Of a stretch of 52,643 nucleotides of DNA, positions 17,554 to 26,056 are shown in pieces (position 1 is the stretch's first letter; the number at the start of each line of letters is the position of its first letter). Source of the stretch: Candidatus Saccharimonadota bacterium (GTDB taxonomy: Bacteria; Patescibacteriota; Saccharimonadia; Saccharimonadales; Saccharimonadaceae); contig JAFWIF010000032.1 of assembly GCA_017514975.1 (NCBI GenBank), forward strand, positions 1 to 52,643. The letters are read 5' to 3'. A model generated the notes under the pieces. That model made no database searches, had not been told where the DNA came from, and saw only the letters and a list, made by a program, of their open reading frames with translations. The position numbers were made by a program, and so were the translations under genes.

Positions 17554-17629
17554 GGGGTGTTAGCTCAGTTGGTAGAGCGACTGGTTCGCAATCAGTAGGT
17601 CAGGAGTTCGAATCTCCTACACTCCACCA
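17554..17629 (+). tRNA. tRNA-Ala (CGC)
   Basis: Acceptor GGGGTGT/ACACTCC with one G-T pair, anticodon loop TTCGCAA with anticodon CGC, TTCGAAT T loop, encoded CCA. It lies eight bases after tRNA-Val and is probably cotranscribed with it. Confidence 0.95.
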
Positions 17630-17638
17630 ATCATTTTC

Positions 17639-17658
17639 ACCACGTTCGTGGTTTTTTT
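17639..17658 (+). terminator. Intrinsic terminator of the tRNA-Val/Ala operon
   Basis: ACCAC (17639-17643), loop GTTC, GTGGT (17648-17652), then T6. Confidence 0.9.
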
Positions 17659-17672
17659 GTTGATTGTATTAT

Positions 17673-18785
17673 TCAGCCATACTTCATTCTTTTCCCACTG
17701 ACTACTAATAGACCTCCGCTCGCCAATCCTGCCGCACCAATCAGTTCTATCGCCCCATTCGCAACCCCAGTTTCAACAGTCTCTGCTTTCGTATTCACGA
17801 ATTTCGTCACATTTCCCAACAAAAACGTCTCCTCTTCTGCTGCCTCTTCTGAGCTTAGCGGCTCCGGAAACGTCACCTTTGACACTATTTTACAAGCACA
17901 TTCTCGCCACGTTCCTTTATCTACAACTATCGAATATGTATCCGCCCCCTCCTCACGCACATCATACGTAAACAAAATTGGCACCTGCCGCAGCCCATCT
18001 GCTCTTTTCCCTATTGTCGCCACCTGTCCATGCTTTAAATAAATGTAATTTTTTTGTCCAGCAATATACTCCGTCTGCGTCCGCACTACTTCTCCTAAAT
18101 ATACTACCGTCTCATCTTGTCCGTGAATCTCGTACCTATCTCCCACATTTTCTTCCTGTATTTCAACTAAAAATTTAAAATATTCACCCGCGTCCGCCAT
18201 ACTCCCCTCAACCTCTTTTGCAACTTCAATATATGTCATCTTTTGCGTAGTCTCAAAAACTATTTCCGCCTTCGCTCCATTACTCCCTTTTGTCGCCAAG
18301 CTCGCAATCTCGGCAACTAATCCCCCAGTCATCTTTCCGCTTTCATCTATCTTATTCTTCACTGTAATCAGCACTTCGTACGTTTCGCGGTCTTTCGGCA
18401 TCATAATTGGCGCATTTGAGCTTCTTTCCCGAATTACGAATCTATATTGTCCTGCTCTCGAAAATTTCAATTCCGACAAATCTAACTCCTTCGTCACCGT
18501 CGCAACGTGGCGCACGTCCGGAACTACTCTTACGAAATCAACCGAAAAACTATTCATGAGCCCCACTATCGGTTCAGGATTTCCTGCACTTTCCGCTACG
18601 CCATATAAAAAACTCTCATTCAGCGGATTCGTCACTCCCGCCACTTTCTTTGTTATCTTAATCTTTGCTTCTTTGTCCACTATATCTCCCAGCCTAAAAG
18701 TCGCAGCATATCCATTGTCGCCACACAACAACCCTAATCCTATAACAACCCCCATCAAAAACCCACCCAAAATCATTTTCCCCAT
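17673..18785 (-). CDS. FctA-like pilin-type surface protein (stand-alone paralogue)
   Basis: 370 residues: signal peptide (about 1-28), two pilin domains of the streptococcal Spy0128/FctA type and a C-terminal sorting signal AETVETGV, hydrophobic helix, KRMKYG. Domain 1 opens with KIKITKKVAGVTNPLNESF and contains the typical LDLSELKFSRAGQYRFVIRE strand pair; domain 2 opens with MTYIEVAKEVEG. The order and spacing match the two pilins at 41956-43014 and 43587-44678 (both have MTY.E/LTY.E and DEYFK-type segments). Such domains normally carry Lys-Asn isopeptide bonds. It sits outside the pilus operon, alone between tRNAs and a glycosyltransferase, so it may be a tip or alternative subunit. Confidence 0.75.
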   Translation of the reverse strand: MGKMILGGFLMGVVIGLGLLCGDNGYAATFRLGDIVDKEAKIKITKKVAGVTNPLNESFLYGVAESAGNPEPIVGLMNSFSVDFVRVVPDVRHVATVTKELDLSELKFSRAGQYRFVIRERSSNAPIMMPKDRETYEVLITVKNKIDESGKMTGGLVAEIASLATKGSNGAKAEIVFETTQKMTYIEVAKEVEGSMADAGEYFKFLVEIQEENVGDRYEIHGQDETVVYLGEVVRTQTEYIAGQKNYIYLKHGQVATIGKRADGLRQVPILFTYDVREEGADTYSIVVDKGTWRECACKIVSKVTFPEPLSSEEAAEEETFLLGNVTKFVNTKAETVETGVANGAIELIGAAGLASGGLLVVSGKRMKYG

Positions 18786-18867
18786 AGCACCTCACTTTCT
18801 ATTTTTTGCGCGCGTAGCTCTATCTAACCACTTCTCCGCTACAAAACAAAGCATAAGCATAAAATAA

Positions 18868-18940
18868 TTGACTTTTATGTAAATCTGTGCTATAATAAAA
18901 GAATTGGCGCCAACATTTACGTCGGTCGCCCTATTTTTTC
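18868..18940 (+). ncRNA. Orphan promoter followed at once by a terminator: possible ~38-nt RNA
   Basis: A near-consensus promoter, TTGACT (18868-18873), 17 bp, TATAAT (18891-18896), points to the plus strand where no gene follows. About ten bases after the -10 a hairpin begins (GGCG 18906-18909 with CGCC 18927-18930, inner CC/GG pairs) and ends in a T6 run. The product would be very short and antisense to the end of the glycosyltransferase mRNA. On the minus strand the same hairpin probably ends that mRNA. Confidence 0.4.
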
Positions 18941-20553
18941 ACTACCTTCTTTGTCACATCAAATTTTTCCATATATCTACCAACCATCAATCTAGTCTGC
19001 GAATAAAAAGCGCAAAATGAAGAATACACAATCGCAATCATCGGCGACATTACCCATTGCAACACCATCCAAACATTTTTAATCTTCGCGTATTTTTTTG
19101 GTCTTGGCGGTAACAGCTTCAAAGAAAACAAGATCGACACACATAATCCAATCGACGCCGCCGTTTGAATATACCCCACCACTCTCGGTAAATTATGTGC
19201 CAATAAATCTCTCGACTCTAAGCTAAACAATAATGGCACCCACCCCCCAAACGCCACGATTGGCGCCATCGCCGCCAAAGTTACATGTCCATCCAATAGT
19301 CGTACGAATTTCGGAAGTAAACTCGCGCACTTTATTGTCCTCTCCTTTGAAAACATATAACTCCCCACATACGCCACGTCGCTTGCGCCATAGTCCCAGC
19401 GCCTTAGTTGCACCCATTGTGCTTTCAATGTCGCCCACAAGGTATCAGACAATACCGCATCCTGATAAATCGGCGCTCGGATTGGCAAAACCTCGTAATT
19501 CCCATCAAAATAAAACAAACTTCTCCAATACTGATGACCGTCTTCAACAATTGTTCGCGTACTCCAAAACTTCATTTCTACCAACGCATCAAGCGGCTGT
19601 GAATGTGACGCAAAATTACGCAATAAGTGAGGACGCATTGCGCAAATAATATTCCAAAACGAATTCATGCACGCCACCACGCGCGACACCGCTGGCGCAT
19701 CCCAGATGTTATTTGTAAATAACGAAACCGGCTGAAAGCTCAGCCTCTTTCTTTCCTCGTGTACTATATACTCATACGCCACCTGATCAAAATAACATTC
19801 ATGCGGCTTATTATCGCAATCCAACGTTGTCACAATTACGTTACTATATTTCACCCCTTGCTCTTTCACATAATCTCTAAGTACTTTCCCCGCATATGTG
19901 ATATTCCCTCCCTTTCCAATCACTTCACCCTTCAAGCCATCAGGATGCTTCGACAAAATCAACTTTCCAAACTTCTTTCGATATTTTTTCTCCAAAACCC
20001 TAACCATCTCCTCTGTTTCCACGCCACCTCTCTCCTCGTACGCCAACACAACAATCATCTGCTCCACCGGAAAACTCGACCGCATCAAGCAGTCTAATGT
20101 AGGCTCCAAAACATCTATCGTTTCATTGTAAATTGTTACAATTATCCCGTGATATATTTCGCTTGGCTTCGGGAAGAATCCCTCTTCAGCCGCCGCCACC
20201 ATACGCAAGTTTCTTACATGTTGCTCAAAATCATACTCACCTCGCGTCGTCCCCGCCAATCTTTCATACGCAACCTGCGCATGTTCAAGCTCCTCAACTC
20301 TTTTTCGCCAATCCACCTGCACTCCTTTCTGCAACACTCCATACCCTTGCACCGTCCGAAAGATAATACCAATTGCTTTCACAAAATTCATTACTACCAA
20401 AATCAAAACATACACCGCCCCCAAAATAGGCGATATCGCCGACAGAACAAACAACGCAACCACCATCCCATAACCAAGCGCTCCAGGTAGTATCTCAAAA
20501 AAACGGTATAATCGCCCCCGTTTCCCCACAGGCAGCTCAATTACCTTCCCCAT
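18931..20553 (-). CDS. Membrane glycosyltransferase family 2 (processive type)
   Basis: 540 residues from the ATG at 20553 (MGKVIELPVGKR). Two N-terminal transmembrane helices, a cytoplasmic GT-A domain and several C-terminal helices. Motifs in order: VTIYNE, TTLDCDNKP (sugar-nucleotide/metal Asp), IVEDGHQYW (base) and QLRRW (QxxRW, residues near 395). The D, D, ED, QxxRW set is that of processive beta-glycosyltransferases such as cellulose or hyaluronan synthases, so it likely makes or exports a surface polysaccharide; the sugar is unknown. The longer start at 20598 would overlap the preceding gene by 41 bp and is less likely. Confidence 0.85.
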   Translation of the reverse strand: MGKVIELPVGKRGRLYRFFEILPGALGYGMVVALFVLSAISPILGAVYVLILVVMNFVKAIGIIFRTVQGYGVLQKGVQVDWRKRVEELEHAQVAYERLAGTTRGEYDFEQHVRNLRMVAAAEEGFFPKPSEIYHGIIVTIYNETIDVLEPTLDCLMRSSFPVEQMIVVLAYEERGGVETEEMVRVLEKKYRKKFGKLILSKHPDGLKGEVIGKGGNITYAGKVLRDYVKEQGVKYSNVIVTTLDCDNKPHECYFDQVAYEYIVHEERKRLSFQPVSLFTNNIWDAPAVSRVVACMNSFWNIICAMRPHLLRNFASHSQPLDALVEMKFWSTRTIVEDGHQYWRSLFYFDGNYEVLPIRAPIYQDAVLSDTLWATLKAQWVQLRRWDYGASDVAYVGSYMFSKERTIKCASLLPKFVRLLDGHVTLAAMAPIVAFGGWVPLLFSLESRDLLAHNLPRVVGYIQTAASIGLCVSILFSLKLLPPRPKKYAKIKNVWMVLQWVMSPMIAIVYSSFCAFYSQTRLMVGRYMEKFDVTKKVVKK

Positions 20554-20557
20554 TTTC

Positions 20558-20923
20558 CTAACGTTCTCCAAAAATACTCGCCAAAAAATGTATCGCAATA
20601 ATCGTCGTCAAAATACTTATCCCCATAAACAGCCTCGCCACATCTCTTCCGCGCTTTGTGTATACTCGCGCCCCCAATAAGTTATGCCCTATCCCTAACG
20701 CTAGCGCAACCACGCTAAACGCTATCAAATACCACCAATCATTTTGCATATAACCATTCCCGATATCCGAATACCGAATCCAAGTTTTCGCCTTCGAAGG
20801 ATTCAAATTCAACAACGGCAACAAAAACAACCACGCCCCCAGCCCAAACTGCACTATCATCCACCCCAATAATCCTCGATCTTTCTTAAAAATCGTCTTA
20901 AAATCTTCGCCTATCTCTTTCAT
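20558..20923 (-). CDS. Small membrane protein of unknown function
   Basis: 121 residues with three predicted transmembrane helices (about 20-40, 66-86, 97-117) and a tryptophan-rich loop (YMQNDWWYL). It is the first gene of a two-gene unit with the glycosyltransferase, whose start lies four bases after this stop, so the two may work together. No family is recognised. Confidence 0.6.
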   Translation of the reverse strand: MKEIGEDFKTIFKKDRGLLGWMIVQFGLGAWLFLLPLLNLNPSKAKTWIRYSDIGNGYMQNDWWYLIAFSVVALALGIGHNLLGARVYTKRGRDVARLFMGISILTTIIAIHFLASIFGER

Positions 20924-21042
20924 TGTTCTCTCCTCATTCTAGCATACTTTCCAATATCTTCAGTTTTTTCACCACAACCACCTCGACTACGCTTACGTTT
21001 TTACCTATCGTGCCATACTGCCTTTCTGTTATACTACACTCT

Positions 21043-22275
21043 ATGCGACCCCGTCTTTTTTTACAACATTTAAAATCCGAACCGAACGTCATTATCGCCA
21101 TCATGGCTTTCCATCAAATCATCAATCTATTTCGCGGCCCTTTTCTTGCCGCCTACTTTATTAAAACCTCCGCCGACAGCCTACCCGATTTATCCTTATA
21201 TTACATTTTCTCATTCGCCGCAATCGCTGTCATCCACTACTTTATTTCACGCATCGGCAAAACTCGCCATCGCATTGCTATCTTTCGCTTCGGCGTCATT
21301 ATGAACTTTTTCTATTTTCTCGCCCTCGTATTCATCAAGTCTGCCATGATTCGCTACCTCGCCTTCTTTGCTCTCATTCATGGTTTCGCCTCAAGCTCTT
21401 ACTGGATGCCTCTCAATCTTTTCATCGCCAATAAAGTCGATAACTCTCACCGCACCAAATTTACCGTTCGCCAAAAAATCCTCACCTCGACCATTAGCGT
21501 CGTTGTTCCTCTCCTTCTCGGTTCTATCATCACCGCTACCGATTATCGACGCACCGCCATTATCATTCTTATCATCTCTTTCATCCAAATCATTCTTTCC
21601 TTTTTCATTACGCCCGAACCCACCCACCATCTCTCCAGATTTAATCTAAAACAAACCCTCCGCCAACTCCTCAAAAAGTCTCAAGTTAGACGCATGGCTC
21701 TGGTCGAATTCGCTTCTGGTCTCTGCGAAGGTCACAGCGCCCTTGACGCACTTGTTTCGGTTCTTATTTTTCAATCCTTCCGCACCGACGTCAACCTCGG
21801 TCTCTTCACCTCCCTCTCAACCGTTATTTCAATGTTCGCTCTCCACATTTACGGCAAATATTACAAAAAACGTTCCGACCATAAACTCGTCCTCATCACC
21901 AGTTTCATTCCTATTTTTGCACTCCTTTTACTCTTTGTCATACGCAACAACTTCACCCTTGTCTTCTTCCAAATCTGTTACATCACTTTTGCCTCTCTTA
22001 TTCTCCTCGCTCGCGACATTCGCCTCTACAATCTCGCCGACAGCAAGCTAGTTTCTCGCGATAACCAATGCGAATTTCTCGTCCTTCGCGAAATCAGCCT
22101 CGACGCAGGCCGCGTCTTCGGCTACCTAATTCTTTTTGTCGCCGCCTCCTTCGGCGGACGAACCATTCTCAATCTCAGTATGATCCTCTTCTCCTGCTCT
22201 ATGCCATTTATCGCCTCTCAGTTACGCAAAATTCACAAATTCGACCGAACAATCAGCCCCAATGAGAGTAAATAG
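21043..22275 (+). CDS. MFS-like transporter
   Basis: 410 residues, almost entirely hydrophobic helices, about 12, with a basic central loop (LKQTLRQLLKKSQVRR) dividing two halves as in the major facilitator superfamily. The substrate is not evident. The frame is open further upstream, but the ATG at 21043 is preferred: it starts the protein with MRPRLFLQHLK, and a TATACT -10 box (21030-21035) sits only seven bases before it. This would give an mRNA with practically no leader and no ribosome-binding site. Confidence 0.75.
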   Translation: MRPRLFLQHLKSEPNVIIAIMAFHQIINLFRGPFLAAYFIKTSADSLPDLSLYYIFSFAAIAVIHYFISRIGKTRHRIAIFRFGVIMNFFYFLALVFIKSAMIRYLAFFALIHGFASSSYWMPLNLFIANKVDNSHRTKFTVRQKILTSTISVVVPLLLGSIITATDYRRTAIIILIISFIQIILSFFITPEPTHHLSRFNLKQTLRQLLKKSQVRRMALVEFASGLCEGHSALDALVSVLIFQSFRTDVNLGLFTSLSTVISMFALHIYGKYYKKRSDHKLVLITSFIPIFALLLLFVIRNNFTLVFFQICYITFASLILLARDIRLYNLADSKLVSRDNQCEFLVLREISLDAGRVFGYLILFVAASFGGRTILNLSMILFSCSMPFIASQLRKIHKFDRTISPNESK

Positions 22276-22397
22276 AAGTTTTGCTCTGTAAAATTATGTT
22301 ACAAGTTTAATTGAATAGGTCGGCATTATATTCAAACGCGTAGGCAATGCTCTTGATTTTCCTGATAAACTTAAGATATTAATGGAGGCAAAATTTA

Positions 22398-22895
22398 ATG
22401 AATGTAATATTAAATGATAGAATTATTCATGAAACTAAAAATTTTATAGTATGCGCTCCAAAAACACCACATATTCCAAGAGAAGATGGTGGACATATTT
22501 GGATAAGAGGAAGAAAAAATAATTTTTGTAGCAGATTAGATTTAGATTCTAATGAAGCAATAGAAGTAATGAGACTAACAATGTTAATCAGTGAAGCAAT
22601 GATAAACGGAATGAAAAATAGGAACATTAATATAGGGAGAATAAATTATCAAGACAATGGTAATTGGGCGTATCGTAAAGGAAAAAATCCAATTTTTCAT
22701 ATACATTTATATGGAAGAACAATAAATTCAAAAACCCAAGTTTGGGGAGAAGCACTAGTGTTTCCAAACGAGGAAACGGGGTTTTATGATGAATTTGAAC
22801 CATTTAATGATGACGATATAAAGGAAATAAAAAAACAGATTGCAATATTAGAAAATACTGAAAAGTATAGTCTTAAAACTTGGAACTTGAAATAG
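22398..22895 (+). CDS. HIT-like (histidine triad) protein in an AT-rich island
   Basis: 165 residues. PIFHIHLYGR (about residues 101-110) resembles the HxHxH-type triad of HIT nucleotide hydrolases/transferases, although the third His is replaced by Tyr (HIHLY), so activity is uncertain. The preceding GRINYQDNGNWAYRKGKNP is consistent with the fold. Shine-Dalgarno GGAGG is well placed. GC content is far below the neighbours and codons end in A/T, which points to recent acquisition. Remnants of a histidine phosphatase gene follow directly. Confidence 0.6.
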   Translation: MNVILNDRIIHETKNFIVCAPKTPHIPREDGGHIWIRGRKNNFCSRLDLDSNEAIEVMRLTMLISEAMINGMKNRNINIGRINYQDNGNWAYRKGKNPIFHIHLYGRTINSKTQVWGEALVFPNEETGFYDEFEPFNDDDIKEIKKQIAILENTEKYSLKTWNLK

Positions 22896-23064
22896 TAGAT
22901 ATAAATGATACTGGAATAGAACAAGTAAAAAAGTAAGAGACTTTTTAAAAGCAATTAATATAGACTTGATTGTATATTCTCCTATGAAAAGAACAGTACA
23001 TGCAGCAGAGATTATAAAATATTGGAATCGTTATTCTAGCAAATATAAAAATGTTCTTCATTAA
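22896..23064 (+). pseudogene. Histidine phosphatase family remnant (frameshifted, N-terminus missing)
   Basis: Reading across one frameshift gives NDTGIEQVKK, then VRDFLKAINIDLIVYSP and MKRTVHAAEII. This matches the region of phosphoglycerate-mutase-like phosphatases around (T)xxGxxQAxxxxxxL and the SPLxRAxxTAE motif. The shift is at a run of six A (22927-22932); seven would restore the frame. The catalytic RHG motif and the C-terminal half are absent. Confidence 0.6.
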
Positions 23065-23454
23065 ATCAATATAGTTATTTAATTCTTCTTCGGAATATTG
23101 ATTATTTTCCATTTTTACTAATGACATAATGGTATAATCTTTTGTGCTTTTTGAGATACATTCTTCTGTGAATTTAATATTTTTAATCTCAATATTGTAG
23201 TTATCGTCTCTTGTTATTTCTATTGATCTTTTTGTGTATTTTTCTATTTAGTTAGTTTATCAATTTCTTTTTTTAATAACATCATTTTTATGATTAATAG
23301 TTTCAACATCTAAGGTAGAACTTAAATATAAATCTACCAATCTTTTTTCTTGAACTTTAACTTTTCCTTTTTTAGTTTTATAAGTAAAGTCCTTAATTAG
23401 TTCTAAAAGTTTAGGATTAGGTTTAAGTTCTTGGGTAATTTTAAATTCGAGCAT
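23050..23454 (-). pseudogene. Degenerate AT-rich gene of unknown function
   Basis: It starts at ATG 23454 behind AGGAGGA and reads MLEFKITQELKPNPKLLELI for about 64 codons to a stop at 23260. Continuation in other frames (EIDKLTK, then IEKYTKRSIEITRDDNYNIE and MSLVKMENNQYSEEELNNYI) extends to about 23055, where it runs into the opposing phosphatase remnant. A run of seven A (23284-23278, coding strand) marks the first shift. The pieces look like one broken gene. No family is recognised. Confidence 0.5.
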
Positions 23455-23541
23455 AAAAAATGTCCTCCTTCCTAGAAAGAGAACATTATCTTTATATTTG
23501 GTAAAACAAACCTTCCCAAGCCTGACTACGGACAAAATAAA

Positions 23542-23571
23542 AACTTACGAACTTTAATTAGTCCGTAAGTT
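23542..23571 (-). terminator. Intrinsic terminator of tRNA-Thr
   Basis: On the minus strand AACTTACG (23571-23564), a 14-base loop and CGTAAGTT (23549-23542), then a T-rich stretch (TTTATTTTG). Confidence 0.8.
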
Positions 23572-23580
23572 GCCTTCAAA

Positions 23581-23656
23581 TGGAGCCGTTGACTGGGATC
23601 GAACCAGCGACCTGCTCGTTACGAATGAGCTGCTCTGCCAGCTGAGCTACAACGGC
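23581..23656 (-). tRNA. tRNA-Thr (CGU)
   Basis: Read on the minus strand: acceptor GCCGTTG/CAACGGC, loop TTCGTAA with anticodon CGT, TTCGATC T loop, discriminator T, encoded CCA. Confidence 0.95.
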
Positions 23657-23679
23657 ATTTTCGTCTATTATACAACATC

Positions 23680-23708
23680 TTGCATTTTTTAGAAACTTTT
23701 GCTATAAT
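23680..23708 (+). promoter_or_regulatory. Promoter of tRNA-Asp
   Basis: TTGCAT (23680-23685), 17-bp spacer, TATAAT (23703-23708) with extended -10 TGC. Confidence 0.8.
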
Positions 23709-23716
23709 AGAGTAGA

Positions 23717-23737
23717 GGTAATTCTTTACGAATTACC
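23717..23737 (+). other. Hairpin at the 5' end of the tRNA-Asp transcript
   Basis: Perfect 8-bp stem GGTAATTC/GAATTACC with loop TTTAC, eight bases after the -10. About 78 bases of unassigned leader separate it from the tRNA. It could be a processing signal or part of a small leader RNA. Confidence 0.5.
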
Positions 23738-23815
23738 CTGTGCTAAAGTTTTTGTGTCTCTAAATTTTGTCAAAAAATTCTTGAACGGCACGAAAATTCA
23801 CCGACAATCCAAAAC

Positions 23816-23892
23816 GGGCTCGTGGTATAGTGGTCTAGTACGCCTCCCTGTCACGGAGGAGATCGCCAGTTCGACTCTGGTCGGGCCCGCCA
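23816..23892 (+). tRNA. tRNA-Asp (GUC)
   Basis: Acceptor GGGCTCG/CGGGCCC, anticodon stem CCTCC/GGAGG, loop CTGTCAC with anticodon GTC, T loop TTCGACT, discriminator G, encoded CCA. Confidence 0.96.
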
Positions 23893-23904
23893 TTTATTGT
23901 TTAT

Positions 23905-23923
23905 CTCCCTCATGGGAGTTTTT
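23905..23923 (+). terminator. Intrinsic terminator of tRNA-Asp
   Basis: CTCCC (23905-23909), loop TCAT, GGGAG (23914-23918), then T5. Confidence 0.85.
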
Positions 23924-23984
23924 ATTTTACAAAAAACCACCCTCAAATTCCCCATTCCGCCCTTCCATGCTATACTATACCTAC

Positions 23985-24059
23985 GCGGGTGTCGTATAAC
24001 GGCTATTATATTTCCTTCCCAAGGAAGAGACGAGAGTTCGACTCTCTCCACCCGCACCA
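23985..24059 (+). tRNA. tRNA-Gly (CCC)
   Basis: Acceptor GCGGGTG/CACCCGC, anticodon loop TTCCCAA with anticodon CCC, T loop TTCGACT, discriminator A, encoded CCA. It has its own extended -10 promoter, TGC-TATACT (23971-23976). Confidence 0.95.
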
Positions 24060-24094
24060 TAGTAATTTTTTGGTCAAACTAATCGACTTTATAT

Positions 24095-24122
24095 AAAAAG
24101 GTTAATTTCGGTTAACCTTTTT
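24095..24122 (+). terminator. Intrinsic terminator of tRNA-Gly
   Basis: Perfect 11-bp stem AAAAAGGTTAA/TTAACCTTTTT with a six-base loop. Its last base is shared with TATAAT (24122-24127), a possible -10 box for the next gene. Confidence 0.85.
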
Positions 24123-24140
24123 ATAATATACCCCATAAAA

Positions 24141-24665
24141 ATGATGCAAACTCTTCTCCTCGCCAATTTTATCGCCCTCGCCGCCGCCATTATCATGGCG
24201 CTATCCGGTCTCGCCAAAAGCCCCAAAAAACTCGTCGCCATTCAAAGCATCAACGTCATCCTTTCAATCATCAGCAACCTCCTACTCCAAAGCTATCCAG
24301 GTGCCATCATCAACACAATCTCTCTTCTCCGCAACCTCATCTTTCTCAAAACCGGCCAAATCTCGGCCATCACCAAAATACTGCTCTCTTGCATGATCCT
24401 CTACTTCGGCCTCACCTTTAACAATCTCGCCCTTATCGGTATTCTCCCAATCCTCTCTTCTCTCTCCTATCTCTGGCTCATCGATACCAAAAACAAAATC
24501 ACTTTCCGTCGCCTCAACATCATCTCGTCTCTTCTCTGGTTCGTCCACGACCTCTATGTCCTCGCCTTTACTGCCGCTATTTTTGACTTTGCCGCAGTCC
24601 TCACCAACAGCTACACTCTCAGTCGCCTCCCCTCACCAAAAAGTCCTCACTCTCACAAACCATAA
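24141..24665 (+). CDS. YgjV-like inner membrane protein
   Basis: 174 residues, four or more transmembrane helices. The first half (LSGLAKSPKKLVAIQSINVI, then YPGAIINTISLLRNL) and SSLLWFVHDLYVLAFTAAIFD near the end match the YgjV (Imp-YgjV) family of bacterial inner membrane proteins, whose function is unknown. No ribosome-binding site precedes the ATG, and a TATAAT lies only 13 bases before it, so translation may be leaderless. Confidence 0.7.
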   Translation: MMQTLLLANFIALAAAIIMALSGLAKSPKKLVAIQSINVILSIISNLLLQSYPGAIINTISLLRNLIFLKTGQISAITKILLSCMILYFGLTFNNLALIGILPILSSLSYLWLIDTKNKITFRRLNIISSLLWFVHDLYVLAFTAAIFDFAAVLTNSYTLSRLPSPKSPHSHKP

Positions 24666-24675
24666 TTACACCCCC

Positions 24676-26037
24676 CTACGCATATCTCCATCTCACCCCG
24701 TCTTTCCCATCAAGAAGCTCCACCCCTTCTTCTAAAATCTCCTCTCTCAACTTATCTGCCAACTTATAGTCTTTTTTCCCCTTCGCTCGCGCCCTCTCCA
24801 AAATCTTCGCCTTAATCTCTTCGCTAATATCCCCCGTCGTCTCCGCTAGCCCTAGCCCAAACACTCTATCTAAAAACTCCACAAAATCCTCCGTCGGCGC
24901 AATTTCCCCACCCGCCACTCTATCAAGCTCCGCTAACGCCCCGGCCGAGTTGAGATTATTGTTCAAATACTTAAGCATTCTCTCGCGGACTTCTCGAAAG
25001 TCTCCCCGCTCAACACCTTGCCAACGCAAAGCCGCAAAGTTCTTGTAATTTTTTAACCGCACTTGCGCCGCTTGTAAATCCTGAAACGAAAAATTTCTCT
25101 CGCTCTGATAATGTCCTTGCAATACCCACATCTTATAATCGAGCGGCGAAAACCCTTTCTCCTTCAAATCTTTAAAACTATAAACATTCCCCAAAGATTT
25201 TGATATTTTCTGACCATCTATCGTAATAAAATTATTATGCACCCAAAAATTTGCCATCTTCGTGCCATACGCCCCTTCTAGCTCTGCAATCTCATTCGTA
25301 TGATGCACTGGAATATGGTCAATTCCCCCACAATGAATATCTATCGTTTCCCCTAATCGCTCATGAATAATCGTCGCACACTCAAGATGCCAACCAGGAT
25401 ACCCCATCTTTCCACGATATTCCCATTGCATCGCATGATCTTCGCCATCACGCACCCATTTCCACACCGCAAAATCTGCCACATTCCGTTTTTCTTCGTT
25501 ATACTCCACGCGCGCTCCTGCACGCAAATTTTCTAAATCTAGTCTCGCCAAGTCCGCGTAATCCGGAAATTTTGCCGTATCATAATACAAACCATCACTC
25601 GTTTCGTATATCAATCCCTTTTTATCAAGCGCTTCGACCAACTCTAGGTCCTCTTTGATAAAATCCGTCGCTCGACAAATTTGCGTCGGCTCAATCAAGC
25701 CCAACGCTCGAAAGTCCGCCAGAAATCCCTCCATATATTTCTCTGCTATTTGCCAAACCGTTACTCCTTCCCGCTTCGCCCCCTTCTCCATCTTATCTTC
25801 TCCGTCGTCCGCATCTGACGCCAAATGCCCCACGTCCGTAATATTCAAAACTCTATCCTCAACAAATCCATTCATCCTCAAAACCCTAACCAACAAGTCC
25901 CAATACACGTACGCCGTAAAATTCCCCACATGCGCTTCGCTATAAACCGTCGGTCCGCACGTATAAATTTTTACCCTCTTCTTATCAATAGGTTCAAATT
26001 CTTCAACCTTCCTACTCAACGTATTGTATAGCTTCAT
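24676..26037 (-). CDS. cysS: Cysteinyl-tRNA synthetase
   Basis: 453 residues, standard length. It charges tRNA-Cys in the cytoplasm. Class I signatures are clear: TCGPTVYSEAHVGN (HIGH motif as HVGN), zinc ligands Cys28 and the GWHLECATIIHERLGETIDIH region with HCGGIDHIPVHHTNE, and KISKSLGN as the KMSKS loop. The C-terminal DALR-type and anticodon regions are present. It converges on the plus-strand YgjV-like gene, ten bases away. Confidence 0.97.
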   Translation of the reverse strand: MKLYNTLSRKVEEFEPIDKKRVKIYTCGPTVYSEAHVGNFTAYVYWDLLVRVLRMNGFVEDRVLNITDVGHLASDADDGEDKMEKGAKREGVTVWQIAEKYMEGFLADFRALGLIEPTQICRATDFIKEDLELVEALDKKGLIYETSDGLYYDTAKFPDYADLARLDLENLRAGARVEYNEEKRNVADFAVWKWVRDGEDHAMQWEYRGKMGYPGWHLECATIIHERLGETIDIHCGGIDHIPVHHTNEIAELEGAYGTKMANFWVHNNFITIDGQKISKSLGNVYSFKDLKEKGFSPLDYKMWVLQGHYQSERNFSFQDLQAAQVRLKNYKNFAALRWQGVERGDFREVRERMLKYLNNNLNSAGALAELDRVAGGEIAPTEDFVEFLDRVFGLGLAETTGDISEEIKAKILERARAKGKKDYKLADKLREEILEEGVELLDGKDGVRWRYA

Positions 26038-26056
26038 GCCCCTATCTTACCATACT

